From positions 30,309 to 69,012 of the forward strand of contig RWJK01001448.1 of NCBI GenBank assembly GCA_004335835.1: DNA of 38,704 bases. The letters are read 5' to 3'. The translations under genes were made by a program, and so were the position numbers. Within the stretch, counting starts at the first letter, position 1. Each line of letters starts with the position of its first letter. Source of the stretch: Scenedesmus sp. ARA3 (lineage: Eukaryota; Chlorophyta; Chlorophyceae; Sphaeropleales; Scenedesmaceae). This document shows positions 8,978 to 20,193 of the stretch, piece after piece. The notes beneath the pieces were generated by a model. The model made no database searches, had not been told where the DNA came from, and worked only from the letters and a program-made list of their open reading frames with translations.

Positions 8978-10912
8978 AGAGCTGCGGCGCTGGGACGACA
9001 TCGTGCTGCGTTTCAAGAAGCTGCGGGAGGCCCTCACAGCGGCAGCAGCAGCACCAGCAGAGCTGCGCTGCGAGGTATGATAAGCGCCTCCCTGCCCAGC
9101 TCAGCAGCTGGCGGATTGTGGGAGCCATCTGGCACGTTCTCATTCATAAACTGCAGTAGTTGTCAGACACATGAGGCCCTCACGGCAGCAGCAGCACCAG
9201 CAGAGCTGCGCTGCGAGCTGCGATACAGCGCCTCCCTGCTGGCTTGCCAGCTGCCACCTTGTCACTTGTTTACTGACCCAGCACAGTCCTGGAACCCTAT
9301 TTTTGAATATCTACAAGCAAGGGCATGGTGCAAACAAAATATTGTCGTGCAAGAAATAGTAGTTTGGGATCATCGCGCTACCACCACCCTGCCCAGCTCA
9401 GCAGCTGGCTGATTGTAGAAGCCAGCTGGCACCTTGATCATGCATAAGCTGCAGTAGGTGTTAGACACATGTCTACTGGCACAGCATGGGCCAGGAAACT
9501 TTACACATGGCCCCTACTGCAGAAGTGTTACTGCATCACACCATTGCTGCTCCGCATTGCTGCTTGTGCTGCTGCAGGTGTATGAGCTGTCAGCAGTAGT
9601 GTGTGCGGCAGCACGCAACATGGCAGAGCTGCTCAAATGGTGAGGTGCTCTGCATCAGGCCCACATACAGATGTGGCGATGCACTGCCAGAACAACAAGC
9701 TACAGCTGCTGCCGCCCCAGCATGCGTCTGTGTTGGTGCACTGCACAGAATCTGTGCAGCTCAGCAACTGCCGTCTGCAGACTGATAGCCAAAAGCATGT
9801 GTCTGGCTCGTGGTTTGATGGACATCAAACAGCCGCCCATTTTGTGATCCGTTGTTGCACAATGTTCACGTCAAATTGCTGTATGGATGCTGACTCTGAT
9901 TGTTGCTGTGCTGCGCAACCTACTCTTCTGCTGCTGCTGCAGCCTGCAGCAGCTCGTGAACAGCATCTACCCAGCACAGCGGGCAGCAGCACAGTCAGCA
10001 GAAGCAGCAGCAGCTGCAGCCGCAGCAGAAGCAGAAGCAGCCGCCGACATGCCGTATGGTGGTTTACTGCTGCAGCAGCAGCCTGGGGTGCCGCTAGCCC
10101 TCGCAACCACCAGCAACCTTGAGCAGCAGCAGCAGCAGCAGCAAGAGCAAGAGCAAGAGCAACAGCTCAATCCCAGACTACACGAGCTGCATGTGCTGTC
10201 ATCAGCCGAAGTCAGCAGCTGCAGCAGCAGCTATAGCACAGCCCTCATACAGGACAGCAGCAGCACCTATGGCATGCAGGGCAAGGCAGCGGCAGCAGCA
10301 GCAGCAGCAGCAGCGCAGGCGCAGCGGCAGGCCGAGGTATCTGCTGCGCTGCTGCTGTACTTTGTATGTGTACCTCGGCAGCCCATCATGCAGGAGCTCG
10401 TGAAGCAGCTGAAAGCAGCAGCATGCTGCTTTTTAGGCCCCAGCAGCAGCAGCAGCAGCAGCCAGTGTGGTATTGTTGACCGAACAGTGATGCTGCTGCT
10501 GCAGCATCCCACCTACCAGTCAGCAGTACAGGCAGCAGCAGCATTTTCAAACTGCAACTGGGTGCAGTTCATGCGCTGCTATGAACAGCCCCCGTTGATG
10601 TTGGTGCGTGTTGTTATGGAGTGCGGATTGCAGCGGCTGCGGCTGCAAGCAGTGCATAGTGTGGTGACAGCATACTGCATGATGCCTAGATCTGTGCTGC
10701 TGCGGTGGCTGGGACTGAACCCAGAGCAGCAGCAGCAGGCAGTGCACGCAGCTGCAGACAGTAGCAGAGACATAGAATGTGGGATGCGGCAGCAGCTGGT
10801 GGGTCTGCTGCTTCAAGCAGGCGAAGGAGGCTGCAAAGGGGCAAGGCAGGCAGCTGAGCAGTGCATGATGAGTGATGCAGCACTGCCGGATACCCTGCAG
10901 TTCAGGCGCTGA
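8539..10912 (+). CDS. SAC3/THP3-like (PCI-type) protein, 478 aa, 4 exons
   Basis: Exons: 8539-8701, 8833-9074, 9578-9639, 9943-10912 (479 codons with TGA, all phases match). Residues 57-103 are Pro/Ala-rich and coded by triplet repeats. Residues 104-160 (RRWDDIVLRFKKLREAL ... VYELSAVV ... LKCLQQLVNSIYP) follow the SAC3/LENG8/THP3 order: a helix ending in xLRQDL, then VYExHA, then QCxTQLKxLY. Residues 344-414 (SAVQAAAAFSNCNWVQFMRCYE ... RLRLQAVHSVVTAYC ... LLRWLGL) match the helical NYxxFFRLY, alKAi and vaxvLgF segments of that family. Members work in mRNA export or splicing-linked complexes with PCI partners, in the nucleus. Long Ala, Gln and Ser runs separate the conserved parts. The ATG follows an in-frame stop, but family members are usually longer at the N-terminus, so upstream exons may be missing. 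Confidence 0.65.
8833..8978 (+). repeat. CTG/CCT-rich low-complexity tract coding Pro/Ala
   Basis: Mixed CCT, GCT and GCA codons ending in about 12 CTG units (to 8976), inside exon 2 of the SAC3-like gene. It is read as Ala/Pro (GCT, CCT); the other frames would give Leu or Cys runs. It directly follows the exon's acceptor. Confidence 0.8.
9027..9478 (+). repeat. Tandem copies of the 3' end of SAC3-like exon 2 within intron 2
   Basis: The exon 2 end plus start of intron 2 (9027-9173) is partly repeated at 9173-9239 (exon part, spacing 146) and 9386-9478 (intron part). In the exon copy the donor GAG|GTATGA has become GAG|CTGCGA, so it cannot work as a donor. Flanking motifs such as CAGCTCAGCAGCTGG are kept. 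Confidence 0.85.
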
Positions 10913-11746
10913 GCCTCATTTGCAGCTGAAAAGATGGTCTTGTCTTTTGCTATGCTTCTGTTGTTGTGGGTTGTGTTTTCTGTGCAGCAAGGCTGAGGTG
11001 GGCCTGAACCTCAGTCCTGCAAGCACCTGCTGCACAGACTGCAGCAGGCATTTCTAGCGGCCGATGGCAGCACTTTTTCTAATGAATTGCGCATTCGTAG
11101 TGAATAAATCAGTATGGTGTCACATCTAGGCCGCAATGATGCCGTGCTGGGTGTAATCAAGCACAGCTGTCTTCGCATGTGCGCGGTGATGGGCAGACGA
11201 CTGCTGGATCGCAGCAACAGAACGCAGTACTTCAGCATGATAGCATCACACATAAACAGTGACGGCAGCCGTCCAGTACCTTCATCGAGCTGTCACATGA
11301 CGCGTATCTGCCGGCTTGGCGCGCCAGAAGCCGCGTTTGCTGACATTCGCGCACAACCTAGTGCGAGCATCGCCTGAGAAGTCGTCATTGTTTATCGTTA
11401 CTGAGACATCATACCAAGTTGATTGGTTCTTGCAACTATTGCTGTAGGCCTTGATACACATTAAAGGCGGGAACGAAGCTCACACCGTAAGCATTGTCGG
11501 CTTCTGCGCTAACAGAGACGGAAAGCTGATGCAACACAGTTGATTTTACAGTTTCTATCCATCTCTCAGACATGACGCGATAATGTGGGCTAAGCACTTC
11601 ATGCAGCCTGGAACACATCAGCCTGCAGCACCTAGCAATCCATCACCATGCATGCCCCTGCATGCTTGCATGCTGACAAATCAGACTCCAAGCAGCCGAC
11701 ATGAACACACCAACGTTGCATGACCGTGCAGGAGCAAGTTATTTTA
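10913..11746. other. Intergenic; 3' UTR of SAC3-like gene, nothing else recognised
   Basis: A TGTAA polyadenylation-type signal lies at about 11152. An 87-codon ORF (11114-11377, plus) and overlapping minus ORFs have no recognisable content. The last 100 bases before 11747 should be the promoter and 5' UTR of the next gene. Confidence 0.5.
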
Positions 11747-11925
11747 ATGAGGGCCGCACTGCTGGCCCTGGTGCTGCTGGGCTGCGCGGCAGCAGTCCAG
11801 TCAGCCGACATTACAGAGTACTACAAAGGCCAAGGGCCGCAGCAGAGCCACTACGTCACACATGTGAAGGGCGATGATGGTCCTAATGGCGGCTTCTACA
11901 GGAGTGAGTGCCATGCATGTTTAAG

Positions 11926-11983
<58 letters not shown>

Positions 11984-13087
11984 GCAGCCAGTCTGTTTGA
12001 AAAATACTGCAGAACAATACTGCAGAAGTGTGATGGTAGCGTGGCTTCAGCCAATGCAAACGCAGCAGCTTCACGCTGACTAATTGCATCTCAGCAGTAG
12101 TAAATGCAACTCAGCAGCTACTAGTGATGACGCAGGGCCTGCGGCAGGGCAGCTGCACCGCAGAGTGACAGAGCCATGGCGACTGATCAGTCACAGTGCA
12201 CATTGCACTGCTGCTCACATACTATCAGGCATTCAGCCGATGTTATGCTGTGCTTGCCTGACTGCCGTGTTGCTGACACCTCTGCTTCTACCACACACTT
12301 TCACACCCTCCGGCTCATTCTGAAGTTGTGCTATGTTGTTGGCAAGGCGACTCACCTGTCGTTGTTGTATTCATTGTCTTTGTCATGCCTGCCTGCAGAG
12401 CCGTTTGTCGTCTGCCCGGATCAGTATGCGCTGTGGCGGCCCGTGACCTCCATCCTGATCTGCCAGGACCCCAACGGCTTTGTAACAGGCATGCAGTACT
12501 TCAACGAGCACCCGCGCCTGCACTACGACCCCATGACAGTCTGCATGATCGACTCGCCCCAGGGCAATTTCGCAAACTGCACCTACCACCGCCTGCCAAT
12601 GGACGCCTCCACTGGGCGGCCCGCCACCATCACCTCCATCAAGGTTGCAAAGTTCAACCACATGGATGACTGGAGGACCGTCTACATGTTCCTCGGCTTC
12701 TCCCTCCCTGAGGGTGGCGGTATTGAGGTTGGAACCCTGAACCCTGCTTTCCTGGGTGAGCTCAAGATCTACCAGTGGTATCAGAAGCACATTCCAGGCA
12801 AGATCTGCGGCCTGAACGGCTTCTATTCCTATGGAATCATGTGCGATAAGAAGACCGGGTACCTGGAGTTTGTGAAGCCTTGCTTCTCATGCAGCAAGAA
12901 GCCAAGCGCTCCCAAAGCAGAGAAGTATAAGTACACAAAGGTCTTCCAGACCATCCCAGTGCCAGAGGGGTACCTGCCAGGCAAAAACTACCCTGGAGAC
13001 AAGGCCAGCAGCAGCAGCAGCAAGGGTGGCAAGGTCAGCTCCTTTGAGTTTGATCCTACGTTTGCCAAGTTTGTTGGGGCGCTTTGA
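11747..13087 (+). CDS. Secreted protein of unknown family, 281 aa, 2 exons
   Basis: Exons: 11747-11903 and 12399-13087 (157+689 nt = 282 codons with TGA; join in phase 1, giving YRKPFVVCPDQ). The first 20 residues (MRAALLALVLLGCAAAVQSA) are a strong signal peptide. The mature part has about ten Cys, alternating hydrophobic/polar segments (ITSIKVAKF, VYMFLGFSL, GELKIYQWY) suggesting a beta-rich fold, and a Lys/Ser-rich tail with a five-Ser run. It resembles lectin-like beta-prism proteins only in style; no family was recognised. Codons are GC-rich at third positions in exon 2, unlike the flanking DNA, which supports expression. The in-frame ATG at 11720 region is replaced here by 11747 because only this one gives the signal peptide directly. 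Confidence 0.75.
11927..11982 (+). repeat. AGC/CTG triplet tract in intron 1 of the secreted-protein gene
   Basis: About 18.7 perfect AGC units beginning 23 nt after the donor GTGAGT. Placement just inside the 5' end of an intron repeats what is seen in the F-box genes. Confidence 0.95.
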
Positions 13088-14347
13088 AGTTGAGTGAGTG
13101 AGAGTTGGCAGGGGGTGGCTGATTGGTGCCGCCCGTTAGGTGTGGCACAGCTGTGTGCTGCTGAACCCAAGGGTAGCACACCTTGACACTGGGCTATGTG
13201 CAGCTATGCATTTGCACTCTTATGCTGCACCAACAGCAAGCTGTTCAGGCGCAAAGAGACTTGATGCAGGCAGCAGCCCTGCAGCCCTGTACAGGGTACC
13301 ATGCACAGCATCCATGTGAACGTGGTACATAATGCTTGGTTTAAACTGTTTTGACAAACACAACAGTGTGCTATTGAGTGCTGGCTTGCTGAGTAAGCAA
13401 GCTGCAGGTGCCTGAGCAAGGCATCTTGACAAGCTACGGCAGCCCATGCAGCTGCAACAGTGCTGCTCCGGTTTCACTACGGTTGCTGCTAACACATGAA
13501 GGCAGGGCAAAAGCACTGCGGTTCCTTCATGTACAGTGCGATATGCTGATGTCCAGGTTCCAATGTTTGAGTATGCCGAAGTTGTTGTCTGGTTGCTGCC
13601 CTTCAATCCCAGTGGCTGTTCTGTCATGAGCCTCTTGTTGGCTCCTGAAAGGGGTCCCAGCTCTTTGCTGTGATAAAAACTATGTAACACACCTACGTTG
13701 TTGCATTGCTTGAAGATCAATTTGCAAGATGTGTGCCGCACTGTGTCTTAAGTGATGTGCGTGCAAAGCGGGGCTTGCTGTACACTTGCAGCGGCGCTCC
13801 TGTGTCGCACATAGCTGTTCAAGTAAGCAAGAGGGTCTATTTTGCCCTGCTGTGTTGGCGTTTCTGGAGAGCCGAATGTACAGGAGAGGTTATGCACCAA
13901 TTCAGCAGGTTGCATGCAGGCGATCATGGCACACCATGCTGCATGTGTTGACATGCTGATCATCGTGTCTATCTGGGCAAACGTTCTGGTATCCTCACAC
14001 CAAGACACATAGGAAAACATTCGGTGCATCGTGCGGGCGTTGCATCAATGCTGATGGACCTCACACCGACTTGATTTTGTCAAATCCACAGGGCTGCAGT
14101 GACTGCAGGCAGTACAGCCACGTCCATGTGGCGTAGGGCAGTACGTGCCACCGCGCACTGGCTGCTGTTCTTCGTTGTACTCACCATCGCCGGTTGATGC
14201 GGTGAAGTAACGCCCAATGTCTGTGCGACCCCGCGGCCAGCAGACTGCGAAACGTGATTTCTCCAACCCTAATTAACTGCCCTCCTCCCAACACTTTCTT
14301 TGTAGCGCATCGTGCACGCCGCTGGGAGTATTCATTGCTTCAACGTA
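13088..14347. other. Intergenic; nothing recognised
   Basis: A possible TGTAA signal for the upstream gene lies at 13683-13687. A 173-codon minus ORF (13220-13741) has no recognisable domain, begins at a non-ATG codon and has no splice context. The right part should hold the promoter of the NAGS gene. Confidence 0.5.
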
Positions 14348-14404
14348 ATGAACACGTTTCATTCAGCAGATGCTGGTCTGACTGCCGTGCTTTGCTGGCT
14401 CTGA
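14348..14404 (+). CDS. Upstream ORF (18 aa) just before the NAGS start codon
   Basis: ATG 14348 opens MNTFHSADAGLTAVLCWL and stops at TGA 14402-14404, two bases before the NAGS ATG at 14407. If transcription starts to its left, ribosomes would have to re-initiate or leak past it. Arginine genes in fungi use uORF control; no sequence similarity to those peptides is claimed. Confidence 0.35.
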   Translation: MNTFHSADAGLTAVLCWL

Positions 14405-14406
14405 CA

Positions 14407-15927
14407 ATGCTGCACGCTCAGCAGGGCCCTTTGCGGGCCAGCAACCTGCGCAAAAAACTCCATAGCGAGCAATTCAGACATTTGAATGTTGTTTCATGCA
14501 GCCCCAAAGTAGATGTGCAGAAGGCAGAGGTGGTGCCGAGCTCACAAAGCACATTGCTCAGTGCACAAACAGCTACGAGCAATGGCAACGGCATCACCAA
14601 CATGGGATCGGGAGAAAACTTGTCATGCAGCATCCTCAACAACGCTGGGGCACTGTGTGAGGATGACTTCGGCAAATTTGTTCAGTTCTTCCGCCAGGCT
14701 TCACCCTACATTGCTGGCCACAGGGCCAGAACGTTCGTAGTAGTCATACCTGGTGATGTAGTCATGCAGCAGGAGCTCCTGCAGACCCTGGTCAGCGACA
14801 TCGCCCTGCTGCATGGCCTAGGCATCAGGCTGGTGGTGGTGCTGGGTGCAGCACCCCAGATAGATGCAGCACTAGAGGAGCTGGGCAGCAGCAGCATGTT
14901 TGTTGGAGGCTACAGAGTAACAGACGCAGCAGCGCTGGAGGCAGCAGTGCAGGCTGCAGGACGCAGCAGGACGGCGGTTGAGCAGTTCCTCAGCAGGGGC
15001 CCCTCGGTGCCTGTGTTCAGGCGGCATGCCAAGGGCGAGACAGAGATGCACTTTGGGCCTGCTTTGAACGTGGTCAGTGGCAACTATGTAGCAGCTAAGC
15101 GGCGAGGCATCATCAATGGAGTAGATTTTGGGTACAGCGGAGAGGTGCGTAGTGCCATGGAGCAAGTCAAATGATGCTGGGCATGCATGCAGCAGTAGGA
15201 CTGCTGCACAGTGCTTGGTCAACAGCGAGCTGTAGAACAGCAGCAGCTGTGTGCGTTGCAGGACACTGAGCAGCAAACCAGTTGCCACTTGAAAGACCAA
15301 AACACAGATGCAAGCACACTGCTGCAGGCATGTGCTGCACCATATCCTTGCACCCGCTCTCGTTACATGTACAGCAAGCAGCCACCGTCTGCTCATCATT
15401 GTGGTTGAGAAGCAGCACAAGCAGCAGCACTGACACCCATCCAGCAACTGTATGACACCTGGAAATTCTTGTCATTCGTGCGCAAACCTGCCATGCGGCT
15501 CTCGTCAATTGCCTAACATCAAGTTACACCTCTAACACCCACAACTCCCCATTGCCTCCATGTTCAGGTGCGCTTTGTGGCTGTGGACGCCATCCGCCGG
15601 CAGCTGGACAACGAGAACATCGTGCTGCTCAGCAACCTGGGCTTCACAGCAGGCGGGGAGGTGCTCAACTGCAACACCTACGATGTGGGGCTGCACGCCT
15701 CCATCGAGCTCAACGCAGACAAGCTCATCTGCCTGCATCTATCCGATGTAACGGAGATGCGGCTGCCGGCGTGGCTGCCGCTAAGCCGGGCTCGCGACAT
15801 GCTGCTGCAGCGGCTCATGGGGCACGTTTCAACAGCGAGCATTGATGTGGATGAGGCAGACAAGCTGCGGCGGCAGCTGCTGCAGGATGCGCAGCCGCCT
15901 CCTGCAAACGGCAACAGCAACAACAAT

Positions 15928-15963
<36 letters not shown>

Positions 15964-18173
15964 TCGACCAGCAGCAGTGGCAATGGCAGTAGCAGCAGCA
16001 GCGGCAGCAGGGATTGCCTGCTGAACCTGGACCTGTGGACAGACACGGGCTTCCCTACTGCTGTGGCTGTGGCTGTGGTGGCGTGCACTAAGGGCGTGAA
16101 GCGCGCGCACTTGATTGATGCGCGCATGGATGGAGGCATGCTGCTGGAGCTGTATAGCAGGTGTGCTGGCCGGGTGCTGCTGTTGCTGCTGTAGTGTAGC
16201 AGTGCACGGTGCTGTAGCTGTTTATGGCGTGTGCTGCCGGGATCAGTGGCGGCATGCTGCTGGAGCTGTACAGCAGATGCGCTGCTGCCGCTGCCGGTGC
16301 TGTGCGGTAGCAATGCATGGTGCTGTAGCTGGCAGAGATTATGTGGCTCATGGTGTGTGTAGCTGGTTTTGAAGCAAAGCAATTTGTTGCTTGCAGGAAC
16401 GGCTGTGCCTGTGTGCTGCTGGCTGGCTGGTTTGCTTGTCAGCATCACCTGCACCCTGCTTGCAGAGCGTGCTGCATCTGCGGCTGCTGCCTCATGTTGC
16501 TGCTATCCGCAGCTTCCGACTGTCTCACTGTCTCACTGCTGCTGCTGCTTCCCCCTGCCTACCTTGCTGGGCTGCACCTTGCAGGGACGGCGTGGGCACC
16601 ATGATCAGCACAGACTTCTACGAAGGCATCCGCAAGGCACGCACCACTGACATGGAGGCCATCCAGGTGGGAGCAGCAGGGACCGAGGGGCTTCAGGGGC
16701 TGCGGTGGGGTAGCTAGAGACAAATGGTTTGGTGCTCGTGGTGGTAGATGTGTGACCGTTCTTGGTTAGGGTACAAGTACTCTGACCTGTGTTTGACCAG
16801 CTGTCAATCTACCAGCATGGCTGTAGCTGTGATGGAAGAGCTGCACATGCACTAGATGTAGCTGTGGTTTTGGTGGCCAAGGGGGTACATGGCATATGTC
16901 CCGTGAGTTGTCTGGGCACGGCTGTAGCTGTGATTGAACAGCTGCACATGCTTGGCTGTGCAACGGGTGCGAAGTAGCAGTGTGTGGTGCTGCTGCGAGG
17001 TTCCGTAGCAGGTCAACTTCAGCCCTATGAATGCCAAGTAGCGGCTACACCATGCTGACGCAATGCTGCTGCTGCGCTTTTCCTGCGCTGTGTGTGTGTG
17101 TGTTGCCATGCTGTTCATGTGCTGCTTCTTGTCTCAGGCGCTGCTTGACCCGCTGGAGCGCACCGGGGTGCTGGTGAAGCGCAGCACCGAGGAGCTGCGG
17201 CTGCAGCTGCCAAACTTCACAGTCATTGAGCGCGAAACCAAGGTGTGCAGGACTGCCGGCAGATGGCCATGCAACAGGCAGCAGCAGCAGGGGCTGGGAG
17301 CAGCAGTGTTTGCAGCAGTCGTGCATCCGACCGCAGAGGCTGCAGCTGCTGCCTGCTGCTCCGTCTTTGAAAGAACTTGACACCTAACTACGTGCTGGTG
17401 CCGACAAATGTTTTGACACACATCCTGCCTCACGCCCACGCTCACTTGTGCTGCTGCTTGCCTTGCCTGTCTCTGCCGCATCTGCTGCCGCGCAATCCCT
17501 GCTCCATCAGGTCATGGGCTGCGCGCTGCTGCTGCCGCTGGGCGTGTCGCCTGACGGGCAGCGCGTGGCGGAGATTGGCGCCTTCTGCGTGGACGTGGTG
17601 TTCAGGGGCACGGGGCGCGGCGACAGCCTGCTGGACTACGTGGAGCAGGTGGGAGTGTTTGAGGTGCAGGATGACGCGGCTTCTTGTTACTTGCGGCAGC
17701 AGCGTGTCGCTTGATGGTTAGATGCAGCGCGCCTGGCCAATTAGTGATGCCTGCCGATCGCAGCAGCAGCAGCAAAGCTACTATATGTGGTCAGCTTGCC
17801 TGCATCATCGCCGCGTTGCATGCAGCCCTTGTGCATTGAGCGTGCTGGAGATCAGCATCAGGTTGCACACAGTTGACTACATTATACTTTCTATAGTGTG
17901 TATCAGTTCCTGATCCTGATAAATCATTCGCGCCCCTTGCAGGACGCGCGGCTCAAGGGCATGGACCGCCTGGTGCTGCTCACCACGCGCACTGCGGACT
18001 GGTTCATGCAGCGAGACTTCCGGCTGGCCGGGCCCGCCTGGTGCAGCGAGCTGCTGCCGGCGGCGCGCCGCGAGCGTATCAACCCGGCGCGCAACAGCCA
18101 GCTGTATGTGAAGGAGCTGGCGCCGCTGAACGATAAGAACCGGCAGAAGCCTGGCACGCGCATTGGCTTTTGA
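14407..18173 (+). CDS. N-acetylglutamate synthase, 628 aa, 6 exons
   Basis: Catalyses acetyl-CoA plus glutamate to N-acetylglutamate, the first step of arginine synthesis, in the plastid in plants and algae. Exons: 14407-15144, 15568-16160, 16585-16666, 17138-17242, 17511-17648, 17943-18173; 629 codons with TGA. Residues 1-85 are a weakly conserved leader, likely a transit peptide. The signature FVQFFRQASPYIAGHRARTF begins at about 91 and leads into the amino-acid-kinase fold (VVVIPGDVV, RLVVVLGAAPQID). A poly-Ser insert (about 361-393) separates it from the C-terminal GNAT domain: LYSRDGVGTM, the acetyl-CoA loop FRGTGRGDSLLDYVE, LTTRTADWF and INPARNSQLYVKEL. ATG 14407 is the first in frame. 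TGTAA follows at 18352. The donor pattern rules out a bacterial contaminant. Confidence 0.95.
15929..16008 (+). repeat. AGC tract coding poly-Ser insert in NAGS
   Basis: An AGC-rich stretch, with about 11 consecutive units at 15930-15962, read as Ser within exon 2. It sits in the linker between kinase-fold and GNAT domains, where length change should be tolerated. Confidence 0.85.
16132..16276 (+). repeat. Tandem copy of the 3' end of NAGS exon 2
   Basis: The exon end at 16132-16160 (coding GGMLLELYS) recurs at 16248-16276 with two substitutions, spacing 116 bp. The following intron flank is also repeated, ending GTGCTGTAGCTG in both. The copy's donor GTGTGC has become ATGCGC. Confidence 0.85.
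16815..16950 (+). repeat. Direct repeat inside NAGS intron 3
   Basis: A segment beginning GGCTGTAGCTGTGAT and ending AGCTGCACATGC is present at about 16819 and 16921 (spacing about 102 bp). Purely intronic; no exon sequence is included. Confidence 0.7.
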
Positions 18174-18351
18174 GCAGGAGCGTGTGCAGTGTGGTTGGCG
18201 GCTGTGGATCGAGTTGCACGAGGCCAGAGGCATCACGCACAGTCACCGCCCATCCAGCCTAACCACGGTCAGCGGCCCGGTCGGCTTGTTGTGCAGGTGC
18301 ATGCACTGCAGCCAGCGCTTGATTGGTGGCCCTGCAGTGCCAGGGGCTTCC

Positions 18352-18356
18352 TGTAA
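18352..18356 (+). terminator. TGTAA polyadenylation signal of NAGS
   Basis: TGTAA, the standard chlorophyte polyadenylation signal, 180 nt after the NAGS stop codon. Confidence 0.6.
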
Positions 18357-20162
18357 TGACTCTCCAGCAGGTATGCACATGTTTGCTGGCTCGCTGGCAA
18401 CTGCGGTGCCTGCTGCTTGTGTGCTCAACACTACATTTCAGTCATATACCTTTAGGAGCAGTGGCTGTGCGTTCATCATACTACGTGATCAATGAAGCTG
18501 TTGTGTCTTACGTTGTGCAAGTCCTGGCATCCTGCATGATGCGCGGTCTATAGGTGGGCTGGTACTGTACAGAAAGGGGAGCAGGCAGCGTCAGGCTGCA
18601 AGCGTCCTACACTGGAAGGTGTCTCAGGTTTTGATGTGAGTCAGCATGGAAAGCCTTGTATACTAGACGATCACTGCAGAGACCGTGCGGTTTTGCAAGT
18701 GCTTTGTAAAACATGCTCTGCAGCGCAGGAGTGGCATGGGGAGCTGATGCATGTGACTGCATACACAAGTACTGATGGAGCAGTGGCGAATTGAGAGGTG
18801 TCATTTAGCAGCGGTGGTTGGTGAGCAGCGAAGGTGGTGTGCACTTTCTCCCCACAAACAGGCATTTGTCGCCCCGGTCGCAGTGTGTGCAATATGGTGT
18901 TGGGTGGCTCTGTGTTTCAGGCTGCTGAGACTTCAACTAGTGTATGTGTGTTGGCTAGCATGTGTGTATGCTGTGTTTGGGCAGGTGTGCGAGGGTCACC
19001 CTACACGGTGCGAGGGCATGTTACAGATACACAAGTTTATATGTGCCGTTGCACCCAGCCGCTATAGCGCACCGAGGCGTGTCACCTGCGCTTTTGTGTG
19101 TTTCAGCTGTGGCAGGTGTGTTCTCATCAGTAGCCAGGAGGCGAGCTCATTGCGTGCTGATGCCAAGTGGCATCAGGGAAGAAGTCTGCATTGCCTGACT
19201 GATTAGCGTGATGCTGGCGAGTGCGCGTTGCAAGATTGCGCTGTCTTCAAGGCCAGGACATGCCATGCATATGGCCGCTGACATGAGGGCTGGATGATGT
19301 CATATGGACGGTCAGTAACATGTGTGTGCCTTTTGAGCATGCGCACACCAACCTGCAGGCTGCAGCGCGCGCCACTAGCGCTGCCACGCCTGCTGTCGCT
19401 CGCACACAGATGATGGTGTGTTGGGCGTTGCCATGCTGCAAAGCATCGGTCCGCTCCCTGCCATGCGTTTGATGATGAAACTGGCTGAGCTGCGGCGTCA
19501 TGATGTGGTGGCACTGGCGTTGACGTACAATGCATGCACAGTATGCATGTGGATGGTGGCAAGGTCAAGGCTGGTGCAGCAGGCCATGCGCTGTCAAAAG
19601 AGATTGCAGCGCTGCTGCATCTCTTTGCCTTGAGCTGTGTCCCATACTAGTAGAAGAGGCCAGCGCTGGCTGCTAGCTTGTAGCTTGCCTGGTTGGTTGA
19701 GACGGCCGAGCTTGCTGCCGGTTGTTGGCCGCCAGCTAGTGTGGCACTATGGCATGGCGCTGTAACAATGGATAAACAGTGCCCTTGAGCTTACAAGAGT
19801 CCTGACAGGAATTGCAGTCGGAAGCACTGCAGCGCCCACGTGGGTGCACCTAGATGAGACACAGTGCCATGCAAAACAATAGCACGCTGATATGGCGACT
19901 AGACAGCAGTCCGACTACGAGTACAACTCGATGCTAGTAGCATCTACCGAAGCGTAGTGAAGCTAGAAGCCACTGAGCCACACTCTCGAGGTGCATATGG
20001 CTGCATCATGCCACCATGATGATGCAGCTGCAAAAATCTGCTGCCAGCACTGCCATCATGTTTGTTATGAAAACAACAGCTACACTCGGTGCAACAGTAG
20101 CCTAAGATACAGCCGCATCCCCACTAGCACTTGGCACGTGCTCTGCCTGCGTCAGACCTGCG
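18357..20162. other. Convergent intergenic region, nothing recognised
   Basis: Lies between the 3' ends of NAGS (plus) and HslV (minus). Short ORFs on both strands have no recognisable content. On the minus strand a TGTAA lies at 19795-19791, 370 nt past the HslV stop. No RNA gene or mobile-element signature was seen. Confidence 0.5.

Positions 20163-20193
<31 letters not shown>

Noticed and set aside
13220..13741. 173-codon minus ORF as a gene
   Set aside because: Non-ATG opening, no domain, no splice or polyadenylation context; probably chance in stop-poor DNA.
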